NCBI RefSeq assembly: GCF_002846365.1
Contig: NZ_PJMW01000002.1
Location: 4,402,001-4,466,000, forward strand
DNA from: Nocardia fluminea
GTDB taxonomy: Bacteria; Actinomycetota; Actinomycetes; Mycobacteriales; Mycobacteriaceae
DNA: 64,000 nucleotides
Direction of reading: 5' to 3'
The notes beneath the pieces are model-generated. The model ran no database searches. It had not been told where the DNA came from and was given only the letters and a program-made list of their open reading frames with translations. This document shows, one piece after another, positions 17,315 through 26,576 of the stretch (its first letter is position 1; the number at the start of each line of letters is the position of its first letter). The translations under genes and the position numbers were made by a program.

Positions 17315-18409
17315 TCACATCGGGGCGAGAAACTCGCGGCGGATACGGGCGATCAGCTCAGGGTAGTCCCGCCCGAAGGTGCACAGCGCAGAGTGCAGTG
17401 CTGTCAGTGTCTGCCATGGCTCGATGGCGGGAACAGCCGCATACATGTAGACACCGATCGCGCTGAACTGCGGAATCAGATCACCGATCCCTTCGAAGCC
17501 GGGAACCACAGTCAGCTTGATCTGCGGGTCGGTGTCGAGACGTTGCCCGAGCAGCGAGGCGTTGGCGAAGTCCGGCGGCGCTGTCGCACCGGCATCGAGA
17601 GCGTCCAGCACAGTACGAAAGTCAGGGATCGTGGTCAGACCTGCCCGTTCGAAGGCTTGTCGGGCACACCACCGGATCAGCACCTGCTGGACGGGGCCAG
17701 ACAGAGCGAGGACTTCGTCGACCAGGTCACGATCCAGGTAGGCGATCATCGACGCCGCGCCCTTCACACTGAGGTCGAGCAGCGCGAGCCCGGTCGGTTG
17801 GCGACCCCCGAAAGCTTCTCTGCGAGCGTAGAAGGCATAGGCCTCAGGCCCGAACCGATCCACCTTCGCGTAGGTCTTGCCCTCGTTGAGCAAGTAGATG
17901 TGCTCGGCGTCGATCTGTGGGCGCTGTTTGGTCGTCGGCGCGGTCACGGCGACGGTGTGGGCATCGTCGATCTTGTGCAGCCGGGTGATTCCGGCAAACT
18001 GGCTGGTTGTGGTGGTTAGCTGGATCAGGTAGGTCTCGGTAGGTTCGGTGACACCGAGATCGAAGTGGGTGTCACGGCCGCGAGCGTGGACCCGCACGCG
18101 GTAACGGCCCGCCGCGATGGCGAGGAAGTGTTCGGTGAGGTCACCGTCGAGACTCATCACCTGCAGCGGTGAATCGGTCTCGATGACGGTTTCCTCGATT
18201 GCTTCCCAATCGTCGAATCGGAGTTCGGTATCGGCGGTGCAGTCGAGGATCAGGGTGGCCGGGCCATTGGCGATGCCCGTCAGCACGCAGACGAATCCGG
18301 GACCGGTCCAGATCAGGGTTCCTTCTGCAGTGGCGTCGGTGGGATCGGCGTCGATGGTGGACAGCAGGAACTGGTGGTGATCGACCTGGACGGTCCCGGT
18401 TTCGCTCAT
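17315..18409 (-). CDS. Hypothetical protein, 364 aa
   Basis: The ATG has GAGAAGGAG eight bases upstream, a strong site. The N-terminal ~150 residues look like a beta-rich domain (VQVDHHQFLLSTIDADPTDA, GRYRVRVHARGRD, TYLIQLTTTTSQF). The C-terminal half is mostly helical (LVDEVLALSGPVQQVLIRWC, RQAFERAGLTTIPDFRTVLD, WQTLTALHSALCTFGRDYPE). No signal peptide, membrane helix or catalytic motif is seen, so it is probably cytoplasmic. Acidic, single-copy and flanked by decayed DNA, it could be an immunity-type protein, but I do not recognise the family. Confidence 0.65.
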   Translation of the reverse strand: MSETGTVQVDHHQFLLSTIDADPTDATAEGTLIWTGPGFVCVLTGIANGPATLILDCTADTELRFDDWEAIEETVIETDSPLQVMSLDGDLTEHFLAIAAGRYRVRVHARGRDTHFDLGVTEPTETYLIQLTTTTSQFAGITRLHKIDDAHTVAVTAPTTKQRPQIDAEHIYLLNEGKTYAKVDRFGPEAYAFYARREAFGGRQPTGLALLDLSVKGAASMIAYLDRDLVDEVLALSGPVQQVLIRWCARQAFERAGLTTIPDFRTVLDALDAGATAPPDFANASLLGQRLDTDPQIKLTVVPGFEGIGDLIPQFSAIGVYMYAAVPAIEPWQTLTALHSALCTFGRDYPELIARIRREFLAPM

Positions 18410-18826
18410 CGTCTACTCCTTCTCGGTTACAGGCCCTTCACGTAGAAGGTCTCGCCATCGTGGACTCGGTTCTTCGTATAGAACCAGCTCACGATCCCTC
18501 CGCCCCGCATGTTGTCGCGTCCGGCGTCTCGACACTGGTCAGCACCAGGCCGCTCGAGGAATACATCGAACGTGCGTCACAACCGCCTGCCTTCACTCAG
18601 ACCTGCGATGTCATCGCGGGTCACGTCCCTGAAAATGTCAGTGCCGATTCGTCACCTCGTGTCAGTAGCGACTCGCCGACGTCGGAGAGTCAACGGTTCC
18701 AAATCGACGCTCAGTTACGTTCGTTTGATGTATTTGCCCGGCAGTGCCTCTGCGCTGCACCATGCGCTGCTGCAGCATGAACAAGCGGCGAGATCGCACA
18801 ATCGGGGATGGTGCTGATGCGGCGAG
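18410..18826. other. Intergenic region, nothing recognised
   Basis: 417 bp between two minus-strand genes. Frames are short and unlike protein. The promoter of the 364-residue gene should lie at its left end. Confidence 0.4.
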
Positions 18827-19150
18827 CTATCGAGTCCGTATGCCGGCGTAGGACGAAGCGGTCGCATCGGCGAAGTAGCGCACGGCGCCACTGGCGGTGA
18901 TCCGCTTCCGCCAGCCACTGGAGCGCCGATATCCGGCGCCGGCCAGCAAGCGATCGAGCCGTTCCAGATCAGCTGCGGTACCTGGCCGCACCGGCAAAGA
19001 CCACGACCGCGACCACTCGCCCGCGTGCCGACCGCTGCCCGGGGCTTCGAAGATCTTGCTGTAGACATCGACCGCGCTGTCATCGAGATCGAGGCGGGCG
19101 ATGATGTAGAACTCGCTGCGCGAAGTCTTTCCCGAAGCAGAAGCGGTCAC
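18827..19150 (-). CDS. Small paralogous protein, copy 1 (107 aa)
   Basis: The GTG at 19150 is preceded by GGAG nine bases upstream. The protein has FYIIARLDLDDSAVDVYSKI near the start, a variable middle (GEWSRSWSLPV), then a conserved end: LERLDRLLAGAGYRRSSGW and ITASGAVRYFADA. The plus-strand protein at 27690-28184 shares this whole layout, so this is one small family with two members in the window. No transmembrane segment. Function unknown. The fold looks like a single alpha/beta domain with a conserved Gly-Trp near the C-terminus. Confidence 0.6.
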   Translation of the reverse strand: MTASASGKTSRSEFYIIARLDLDDSAVDVYSKIFEAPGSGRHAGEWSRSWSLPVRPGTAADLERLDRLLAGAGYRRSSGWRKRITASGAVRYFADATASSYAGIRTR

Positions 19151-19564
19151 AGCTCCGGATCGGTGATCGGCTGGGCCCCGATCACCGGAATCATCTGGGC
19201 AGCAGGAGTTTACGCATCTACTTCCCCGGCTTTGCTGCGCGCAGGATCGGCTCGCAGTCTTCGGTTTCCGGCCTTCGACAGCGCACTCGTTCGCAGGGCA
19301 AACAGAATTAGCTGACGGAACAACGGTCATCGGCGCACCTCACATTTACGGGGACGGAGCATTCACGAGAACAACCCCATCACAGTTACCGGTAGGCAAC
19401 TAGGGCAGAAAGTCCTTCCAGAAGAAAGGCTTTCCGCTGCGCACGCTTCACAGCAGCGGCCACCGATTCACGCGGCGACACCGCCTGATCAGAAGCGGTT
19501 TGCTGACACTCATGACGAGCCTGGATCACCGCAGCTATCGAGAGCGGGACGCCGCGATCGGTCG
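19151..19564. other. Intergenic region with weak hairpin
   Basis: 413 bp without a supported gene. An imperfect hairpin (GAAAG...CTTTC) near 19408-19434 lies between two minus-strand genes and might end transcription of the PucR-type gene to its right. Confidence 0.3.
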
Positions 19565-20845
19565 TTACTGGGTCGCGGCGACGACCGGCGGCGGGTACAT
19601 GTGGTGGATCGTCAGTGACGCCGCCAGAATGCGTGATTCGTTCGGGTCTGTCGGACTCATCCCGGTGAGTTCACCGATTCGGCTCAGCCGGTAGGTGAAG
19701 GTGTTGGGGTGCACATGCAGGTATTTCGAGGCCGATTTTCGGTCGACCCCGAAACGCAGATGCGCCTCCAGCGCTTCGAGCAGGTGGGGGGCGCTGAGCA
19801 GCGGAGCGATGAGTCCGGCGAGTTGGTCGCGTGATGGGCCGGGGCGGGTGAGTTGGTATTCGAGTAGTAGATCTTGGATCCGATACAGGCCCGTGGGTCG
19901 TCCGAGAAGACGGGCGAGAGTCGCGAGCTCAGCGACTTCTTCTGCCGCGCCGGGCAGGTCAGCTCGCGCGACGGTGACCCGGTTGGCGAGGAAGACCGGC
20001 TTGCCGAACTGCTCGGCGAGATCTGCCGCCATCGCAGCGTGCAGTGCCGCGGTGCTGTTCGGGTCGGCGTCCTCTGGCAACAGCGCGATCCCGTTGGCGC
20101 CGTCGAACGTGACCAACCCGGTTCCGTTGGTGAGCGTTTCCAGCGCCCGATGCAGGATCCTCATCCGTCGCCGTGCCAGCAGATCCGCTGTCGGGCCGGG
20201 TTGGTCATCGGGCACGGTCTGGATCGCGAGGACGGTGTACTGGTCGGTCACCGGTGTCGCGGCGCGAGCGGCCAGTTCATCGGTGGGCTGACCACGAAGC
20301 AGCGCCAGGCACAGCTCTCGGCGAGCGGCTCTTTCGGCGTTATAGATCGAGTGCTCGACATCGTTGTAGGACTCTGTCACGACGACATTGATGTGCATCA
20401 GCAGGACAAGCGCGCGTGAGGAGATCGCGACCAGCTCATTGATCTCTGTTGGTTGTGCGAGCGCGGCGGCCGCGGCCAACACCGCCTGGGCGGATCCGTG
20501 GATGGCTTCGATGAGGATCGACAGCGGAAAGCGGTCCTCCGCGTGACGCTCCGCGACCGGGGCGACAAAGGTCTCGACCTCGGCTCGGGTGAGGTCGCGG
20601 TTCTCACCGAGAGCGAACAACATCGCCCGCCCGCAGGCATAAATGGCGGGCAGCACTTCGCCGGAAAAGTGGTCGTCCGGAAGGCCCGCTGCCGGTGTCG
20701 TGGCACCCAGACCCAAAGCCAGCATCCCCTCAGCGAGCTTCGGCCAATTGGTAAGTATGCGTGCGGCGAGGGGCGGATCTGCGGTGGTCGACGGTATAGC
20801 GGCTGACATGGGTTGATTGTGACCCCAGGGCAGCCAATCGGACAA
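19565..20845 (-). CDS. PucR/CdaR-type transcriptional regulator
   Basis: A 426-residue cytoplasmic regulator. The N-terminal half (about 30-180) is helical, as in the RsbRD-like/PucR N-terminal domain. The centre is a degenerate GGDEF-like domain (QYTVLAIQTVPDDQ, FDGANGIALLPEDA). The C-terminal PucR helix-turn-helix is clear: YRIQDLLLEYQLTRPGPSRD, then LEAHLRFGVDRKSASKYLHV, HPNTFTYRLSRIGELTG. The start may be 20845 or the ATG at 20809 (MSAAIPST). It is divergent from a secreted lipase gene and is one of three such regulators in the window. It may control the lipase. Confidence 0.88.
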   Translation of the reverse strand: MSDWLPWGHNQPMSAAIPSTTADPPLAARILTNWPKLAEGMLALGLGATTPAAGLPDDHFSGEVLPAIYACGRAMLFALGENRDLTRAEVETFVAPVAERHAEDRFPLSILIEAIHGSAQAVLAAAAALAQPTEINELVAISSRALVLLMHINVVVTESYNDVEHSIYNAERAARRELCLALLRGQPTDELAARAATPVTDQYTVLAIQTVPDDQPGPTADLLARRRMRILHRALETLTNGTGLVTFDGANGIALLPEDADPNSTAALHAAMAADLAEQFGKPVFLANRVTVARADLPGAAEEVAELATLARLLGRPTGLYRIQDLLLEYQLTRPGPSRDQLAGLIAPLLSAPHLLEALEAHLRFGVDRKSASKYLHVHPNTFTYRLSRIGELTGMSPTDPNESRILAASLTIHHMYPPPVVAATQ

Positions 20846-21053
20846 CAGAGCACCGCTGGCTACTCAGACTTTGGCGTCGACTACAAGGTCAGGTCTCTCG
20901 ACTCTGGACGTCAGTGCAGTGACGGCCCATACCGATCGGTACAGACTTTTCCTTGCCGCCACCACGAAGCGACGTCCATCACAGCGTCACTTGATTGTGG
21001 TCCGAGTCACTTGGATCGGTGGTGCGCGGTCGATCAGATAGGAATTGTTGGAA

Positions 21054-22271
21054 ATGCTTGCAATGAAGCAGCACATGCGCCGGTCCGTTGTGGCCGCCGC
21101 GCTCATCGTGGGAGTCGCCGTCGGGCACGGACTCGCAGCCACACCCGCCATCGCAGAGCCCGCGCCCACCGCGGACTTGCAGTCTCTGGCCGACGCGATC
21201 AGCGAGGGGCTCAAGCCTTCGCCGGACGGCAGACAACCTCAGGCGATCGTCGACTCGGGCGGTAGCTCGGGCAGCGGTTCCGGCAGTTCGGGCAGTGGAT
21301 CAGGCAGCGCGTCCGGGAGCGCCTCGGGCAGCAGTTCCGGGTATGGACACAGCACGGCCGCAGCGCCTACCGGTCAGGGCCCGGAACTGACCGCCCCGCT
21401 CGCCGCCTTCGCCTACGGGCTGGTCAGCCCCGATGTCGCCCCCGCGGGCGCGAACAACTGGGATTGCAAGCCCAGCGCTGCTCATCCTCGCCCGGTGGTG
21501 CTGTTGCACGGCACCTGGCTCAACGCCTTCGACACCTTCAGCTACCTCTCACCGCAACTCGCGCGAGCCGGGTTCTGTGTGTTCGCCCTGAACTTCGGAC
21601 GCTCGGGTCTCATCGAGGGCGGCGGCGTCGGCGCGATTCTGCCCGGCCGCTACGGCGTCGGACCCATCGAGAAGTCCTCTGTCCAGGTCGCTGACTTCAT
21701 CGACCGGGTACGCACGACGACCGGTGCGGACAAGGTCGACATCGTGGGCCACTCCCAAGGCGGCACCGTCGCGAACCACTACCTGAAATTCGAAGGCGGC
21801 GCGGACAAGGTCGACAAGCTGGTCACCTACGGTGCCACCCACCACGGCACCACACTGATGGGCATCGCGACGCTCGGTCGGGCGATCAACAACCTCGGCA
21901 TCGACGTCCTCGGATTCGGTGAACCGATCATCGGAATTGCCAACATCCAGCAAACGGTCGGGTCCCCGTTCTACGCCACGCTCAACGCGAAGGGCGACAC
22001 CGTTCCCGGCGTCGACTACACCGCGGTCGCATCACGCTGGGACGAGGTCACCAACCCCTATGACCTTGCGTTCCTCAAAGCGGGTGAGGGCGCGACGGTC
22101 CGTAACATCACGCTGCAAGAAGGGTGCGAACAGGACCTGTCCGATCACCTGACCCTGATGTACTCACCGCGCTCGGCCTCTATCGCTCTCAACGCCCTCG
22201 ACCCCGTCAACCACCCGGCCCTGAACTGCTCGTTCAACCCGTGGTTGATCGGTGGCAGCGGAAAACTGTGA
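21054..22271 (+). CDS. Secreted lipase/esterase of the alpha/beta-hydrolase fold
   Basis: A signal peptide is visible (RRSVVAAALIVGVAVGHGLA, cleavage after PAIA). It is followed by a low-complexity Gly/Ser linker of about 30 residues at 70-100. The catalytic domain begins PRPVVLLHGTWLNAFDTFSY (HG oxyanion motif). The nucleophile Ser is in VDIVGHSQGGTVANHYLKF, and later come THHGTTLMGIATLG and a late His in DLSDHLTLMY. Cysteines suggest an extracellular disulfide. The start could be 21054 or the ATG at 21063; both have weak ribosome sites. It belongs with secreted actinobacterial lipases acting on acylglycerols. Confidence 0.88.
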   Translation: MLAMKQHMRRSVVAAALIVGVAVGHGLAATPAIAEPAPTADLQSLADAISEGLKPSPDGRQPQAIVDSGGSSGSGSGSSGSGSGSASGSASGSSSGYGHSTAAAPTGQGPELTAPLAAFAYGLVSPDVAPAGANNWDCKPSAAHPRPVVLLHGTWLNAFDTFSYLSPQLARAGFCVFALNFGRSGLIEGGGVGAILPGRYGVGPIEKSSVQVADFIDRVRTTTGADKVDIVGHSQGGTVANHYLKFEGGADKVDKLVTYGATHHGTTLMGIATLGRAINNLGIDVLGFGEPIIGIANIQQTVGSPFYATLNAKGDTVPGVDYTAVASRWDEVTNPYDLAFLKAGEGATVRNITLQEGCEQDLSDHLTLMYSPRSASIALNALDPVNHPALNCSFNPWLIGGSGKL

Positions 22272-22278
22272 GTCCGCG

Positions 22279-23406
22279 ATGACCGCCGCTCATATCGAGG
22301 TCGACTCGCCGGCGCAACTCGCGCCGGCGACCGACCGGATCGCACACAAGATCCTCGAAACCATCCCCCGTCGCAGCCGACGAGGAAACGTTTTGCGCGA
22401 CGAGATCAGCGCCATCGTCGCCGACTGCCTGGCACTGGTCTCTGACACAGAACGCACACGGACAATTCCCGGCGGCCGGATCCCGCGTATTCGACCGGCC
22501 GCCGCACGCTGGGCGAGCATCGGTGTACCGATCGAAACAGTGCAGCAGCATGTGCACGCCGGGTTCCGCCTACACCTCGACGATCTCGAGGCCCGCGGTG
22601 CGCCTTTCGACGAAGTCCATCGATTGATGGACGCGTTGAGCTCGGTGACCGCGACGGTGTCGACGATCTATATGGAGGTCGCACCGCCTAGCGACGATCG
22701 CGGCGGGTACGTGGCCCACACGCTGCTCAGCGGCCGGTACACGACCAGAGCTACTCGTGAGCACGGTGCGCCACTCGATGAGCGCTACACCGTGCTCGCG
22801 GTGGCCGCCGATCGGTCCGGGCGCGATGCGGTATCACCGCGCGAGTTCCGAGAAATGCTGTCGGCACGATTCGGGCAGCCCATGCCGGGATTGGAATCCC
22901 GTTTCGGCGCAACGATTCTCGTGCCGGAGTCCTTCACCATCGACAAGATCCGCCAGATGGTCGGACGGACCTCACTCACCGTGGTGGGGGTGACCGTCGA
23001 CCGAGACCAGGTTCGCTGCGCCGCTGAGGAGGCACACGAACTGCTGGATGTGGCGATACGCCTGCATCACCCGCCGGGCATGTACGAGATCGAAGACCTC
23101 GCTATCGAGTACCAACTGACTCGGCCGGGGCCGGGACGGGATCGCCTCGAAGTGTTCCTCGACCCGGTGGCCGAGTTCCCGGACTTGATCGCCACGCTGC
23201 GCGTCCATATCAACAACGGCCTCAGCCGCAGGCTCACCGCACGCGAAACCCATATCCACATGAACACCGTCGACTACCGGCTCCGACGGATCTACGAGCT
23301 CGTCGGACTCAATGCGCGCAATCCAAAGCTCATCTGGATTCTGCAAGCCGCACTGATCGTGCGCGACTACCAATCGGTCGACCAGCCCACCAGCACGGCC
23401 GTCTAG
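22279..23406 (+). CDS. PucR/CdaR-type transcriptional regulator
   Basis: About 375 residues. An N-terminal helical sensor-like region (ILETIPRRSRRGNVLRDEIS) precedes a central domain (YTVLAVAADRSGRDAVSPRE). The C-terminal PucR helix-turn-helix is YEIEDLAIEYQLTRPGPGRD, then INNGLSRRLTARETHIHMNT, VDYRLRRIYELVGL. It starts only 8 bp after the lipase stop, so it is probably cotranscribed with it. Its C-terminus resembles that of the regulator at 19565. Together the two flank the lipase gene and are candidates for its control (inference). Confidence 0.88.
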   Translation: MTAAHIEVDSPAQLAPATDRIAHKILETIPRRSRRGNVLRDEISAIVADCLALVSDTERTRTIPGGRIPRIRPAAARWASIGVPIETVQQHVHAGFRLHLDDLEARGAPFDEVHRLMDALSSVTATVSTIYMEVAPPSDDRGGYVAHTLLSGRYTTRATREHGAPLDERYTVLAVAADRSGRDAVSPREFREMLSARFGQPMPGLESRFGATILVPESFTIDKIRQMVGRTSLTVVGVTVDRDQVRCAAEEAHELLDVAIRLHHPPGMYEIEDLAIEYQLTRPGPGRDRLEVFLDPVAEFPDLIATLRVHINNGLSRRLTARETHIHMNTVDYRLRRIYELVGLNARNPKLIWILQAALIVRDYQSVDQPTSTAV

Positions 23407-23662
23407 TGCCCGGTCACGCCACAGGGAGATAGTCCGGCGCCGGATCTTGGAACCGGTGGCGAGGTCACGGACCGGCCCGGCGGACCGCCAACGGATGTAA
23501 CCCATGATCGCGTGCCCTGCTCGATCAGTCGGGCGGCGGGCCGAACGCCGGGCCTCCAGCGCGGTAGCACTGCCCGTCGGCGTTGACCGGACCCCACAAG
23601 CAGGGGCCCAGTTCAACGCCGACGTCGGGACCCCTGCTCTGCGGGTACATATAGTAGCGATC
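23407..23662. other. Interval with a possible C-terminal fragment
   Basis: A minus-strand frame ending at 23525 reads VELGPCLWGPVNADGQCYRA and GGPAFGPPPD. This looks like the tail of a small secreted Nocardia-type protein with two cysteines. Its start region (MYPQSRG at 23647) has no ribosome site, so I treat it as a doubtful fragment. Nothing else was seen. Confidence 0.3.
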
Positions 23663-23684
23663 GAATTGTATTGGGAGACAATTC
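23663..23684 (+). promoter_or_regulatory. Palindrome upstream of the secretory-lipase gene
   Basis: Perfect 7-bp arms GAATTGT and ACAATTC with an 8-bp spacer, in an AT-rich stretch 113 bp before the lipase ATG. The layout is that of a repressor operator overlapping a promoter (TTGTAT and later elements). The regulator is unknown. Confidence 0.45.
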
Positions 23685-23796
23685 TTTTCACCAACACTTG
23701 TCGTTAGGTTTGGGATGTGCATGCGGCCGTTCGGCCCCGCTACCCCCTCTGCCATATCGGCGCCCGGAGAACGTGGCGCGCGAAAGGACCACCAGG

Positions 23797-25110
23797 ATGA
23801 GTTCACCCCGCGTGTCGGATGCTGCGCCCCCGACGCTCACCGACAATCCCGCCGCCCGAGCGATCCGCCCGGAAAGCGACGAGTTCTACTGCCCACCCGC
23901 GGATTTCGCGACCCGACCGCCGGGTACGATCCTGCGCACCCGCGTCACCGAGATCGCCTTGTTCGGTCTGATCCCTCAGCGGTTGTCGGCCTGGCAACTG
24001 CTCTACCGCACCAGTGATCTGCACCGTGCCCCCGAGGTCGCAGTCACCACGGTGCTGCTTCCGGCCGACGCCGAAGCCATCGCGCGCCCGCTGGTGTCGT
24101 TTCAATGCGCGATCGACGGTGTCAGCTCGAACTGCTTCCCCTCCTACGCCCTACGCCGGGGCGCGCGAGCACTGGGGGCGATTCCGCAACTGGAGTTACC
24201 GGTCATCGCCGAAGCCCTAGCCAGAGGCTGGGCGGTCTCGATCCCCGATCACGGAGGCATGGGCGGGCATTTCGGAGTCGCGCGCGAACCCGGCTATCGC
24301 GCCCTCGACGCCGCCCGCGCGGCACTGGCTTTCGAACCACTGAGCCTATCGCCCACCACCGAGGTCGGCCTGTGGGGCTATTCCGGCGGAGGGCTTGCGA
24401 CCGCGTGGGCGGCAGAAGTCGCCGCGGATTACGCACCAGAACTCAATATCGTCGGCGCGGTCGCGGGCTCACCCGTCGGCGATCCCGGGGCCACCTTCGT
24501 CCGGCTCAACGGCTCCCTGATGTCAGGGTTCTCCACGGTCTGCGTCGCGGCATTGCAGCGCGCCTACCCAGAACTCGAGCAACTACTGGCCAACCACGCC
24601 AAACCCGAATTCCACACCCTGCTCGCCGACGCCGCCTCGCGCACCACCTTGGCATTGTTGTCGCGATTCGCGGGCAAGAACCTCGACCGCTACAGCGAGT
24701 CCAGCTTCGCCGAACTGCTGGACCTGCCCGAGATGCGCGCTGTCCTCGACGACATCCGCCCCGGGGCGCAGGCGCCCTCGATGCCGGTCCTGGTCATTCA
24801 AGGTGTCAACGACGAACTGATCGCCGTCCAAGATGTGGACCGCCACGTCGAGCGATACCGGCGTGCCGGCGCACATGTGCACTACGTCCGCGACCGCCTG
24901 AGTATGCACCTGGCCCTGCTCTACCTCGGCACCCCGTTGACCATGGCTTGGCTGGCCGATCGATTCGAGGGCCACACTCTGCCACCTAGTACCACCACGA
25001 CGGTGTGGTCACTCACCTGGCGCGGACCCGATGTCCTGGCCCACCTACGATTCGCCGCACTATTCGTCCGGATGCTGTGCAGCAGGCCCATTTCCCAACG
25101 TCACAAGTAG
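23797..25110 (+). CDS. Secretory-lipase-family hydrolase without signal peptide
   Basis: A 437-residue member of the LIP (secretory lipase) family of alpha/beta hydrolases. The start at 23797 has AAAGGA upstream. The region PGTILRTRVTEIALFGLIPQ, LLYRTSDLHRAPEVAVTTVL is typical of the family. The nucleophile Ser lies in LWGYSGGGLATAWAAEVA. The catalytic Asp and His region is VLVIQGVNDELIAVQDVDRH and DRLSMHLALLYLG. Family members usually carry a signal peptide; here the N-terminus (MSSPRVSDAAPPTLTDNPAA) is hydrophilic, so export is uncertain. It follows the lipase-PucR pair on the same strand with its own promoter palindrome. Confidence 0.85.
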   Translation: MSSPRVSDAAPPTLTDNPAARAIRPESDEFYCPPADFATRPPGTILRTRVTEIALFGLIPQRLSAWQLLYRTSDLHRAPEVAVTTVLLPADAEAIARPLVSFQCAIDGVSSNCFPSYALRRGARALGAIPQLELPVIAEALARGWAVSIPDHGGMGGHFGVAREPGYRALDAARAALAFEPLSLSPTTEVGLWGYSGGGLATAWAAEVAADYAPELNIVGAVAGSPVGDPGATFVRLNGSLMSGFSTVCVAALQRAYPELEQLLANHAKPEFHTLLADAASRTTLALLSRFAGKNLDRYSESSFAELLDLPEMRAVLDDIRPGAQAPSMPVLVIQGVNDELIAVQDVDRHVERYRRAGAHVHYVRDRLSMHLALLYLGTPLTMAWLADRFEGHTLPPSTTTTVWSLTWRGPDVLAHLRFAALFVRMLCSRPISQRHK

Positions 25111-26015
25111 GAATGACACGCTCTGGCGGGTTAGCGGACTCGTTGGCCGCCCATCGGGCGAACCAGCTCGGCTGAATCTTCGGGAACTATTTTTGGTGTG
25201 GGCCGACGCCGGGGCGGGCCGCTCGGCCAGGCCGAGACCGAACATCACATCGGGATGGATCCGCAGGCCCGCAGCGGCTTGTTCGGGATCGTTGATCCCG
25301 TCGTAGTCGTCGAAGCTGAGCGCGAGCTCGTCGCCAGGTTTGGTGCCGCGCCCGACCGCAACTCCGGCATCGAGAAGCCGACGGGTGTCGACGTCACGGT
25401 CGGCGTTGACCTCCGAGGGCAGCGGTATCGGCCCACCTGGGACCGGGCGCAGAATCTCCTTGCGCACCAACCGCAGCAACTGGATCGCGGTGTCAGCGTC
25501 CAGGCCGCGCCGCGCCGCGCCGCATCGCGGTCGGACGCGCCAAGGCCACCCGTAGCGGGCCAGGCAGGACACCCGGGCGCAGCGCCAGATGCGGCACGAC
25601 ATCGGTGGCCAGGACCTGCGACGCGGTCCGATCGAGCTGCGCGCGCAGATAAGTCAGGCCGGCCTCGAACTCGGCGAGCGACCATCGTGTCGCCGCGAGC
25701 ACGACATCCACGCCGATGCCGTCCTGGCTGACCAGCACCGCGAGCAAAGTTCGAGCGTGCATGGCGGCGTCGATGTCGTCGACCGCGTCCGGGTCGTGTT
25801 CGGCGAGCCCTTTCGCGGCGCGATCGGTCAGCAGCGTCTCATCCAGGCTCAAGCCCAGCGGATCGTGGAGGCGCGAGAGCATCGTTAGCGTCACCGTGCG
25901 CTGGTCGGGGTCGCGTTCGAGGTCGGTGAGGCCGAATTCGGTCGCCTGCACGATCGCGGCCGCCGAGAGCCCCAGCTCGTGGGCGCGGGCGGCGAGCAGC
26001 TTGTGGCGCCCTCAC
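25060..26015 (-). pseudogene. HTH-type regulator-like protein, broken
   Basis: Two frames make one protein. The first has LLAARAHELGLSAAAIVQAT and EFGLTDLERDPDQRT (an XRE-like helix-turn-helix). It continues with TLLAVLVSQDGIGVDVVLAA and TRWSLAEFEAGLTYLRAQLD (a winged-helix-like repeat). After a one-base shift near 25530 the second frame gives RRGLDADTAIQLLRLVRKEI and LRPVPGGPIPLPSEVNADRD. No start codon precedes the HTH, because an in-frame TGA lies just upstream, so the 5' end is also lost. The right part of the last frame overlaps the convergent lipase tail and may not be original. Probably a dead regulator. Confidence 0.55.
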
Positions 26016-26016
26016 C

Positions 26017-26380
26017 GTGCGCAATGCCCCTGTCTACGACCTGTCCACCCTGCCGCCGACCCCGTTCAGCACCTATGTCGGATACGACCACCTCAACACC
26101 GACGGCCTGAGCCCGACCGAGCGCGCCCACGCGATCGTGACCACCTGGAACATCAGCCCCGCCACCGCCCAGGATGTCCTCGACCGCGAGCTGCCCCTGA
26201 TCGGCTGCGTCAAGGGCGTCATCCCCCCGACACCATTTTTGGCCCCGCGACATGCTCCGGCTCACCAACGGCATCGGATTCGTCGTCGATCCCGACCGGC
26301 GCGGCCACGACGAGATAGGCGCCGGCGCCATTACTACCGTCCCCGGAGGAGGCCCCTGGCGCCTCGTCGAACACTCCTAG
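26017..26380 (+). pseudogene. Unknown protein with two frameshifts
   Basis: It reads VRNAPVYDLSTLPPTPFSTY, VGYDHLNTDGLSPTERAHAI, VTTWNISPATAQDVLDRELP in one frame. It then needs two single-base insertions, in the C-run at 26224 and near 26255, to continue as DTIFGPRDMLRLTNGIGFVV and DPDRRGHDEIG to a natural stop. The repaired protein would have about 120 residues. I do not recognise it. It starts head to head with the broken HTH gene, so the two may once have been a regulator-target pair. Confidence 0.45.
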
Positions 26381-26576
26381 CAACCACGAGTTCCACGCCT
26401 GGGCCGAGACATCCCGTTCCCACCCAACCTGGTCCTGGACGTCACGACCAGGACCAAGTCGTGGGTTTCCCGGCGCGGTGATGGAGCGCCGGCTCAAGCA
26501 GGCCAAACGGGTCATAACGCTTGAAAGGCCGTAGATGAACGCTGCCCTATTTCGCGCTTATCTGGGCGGCGGGCGA

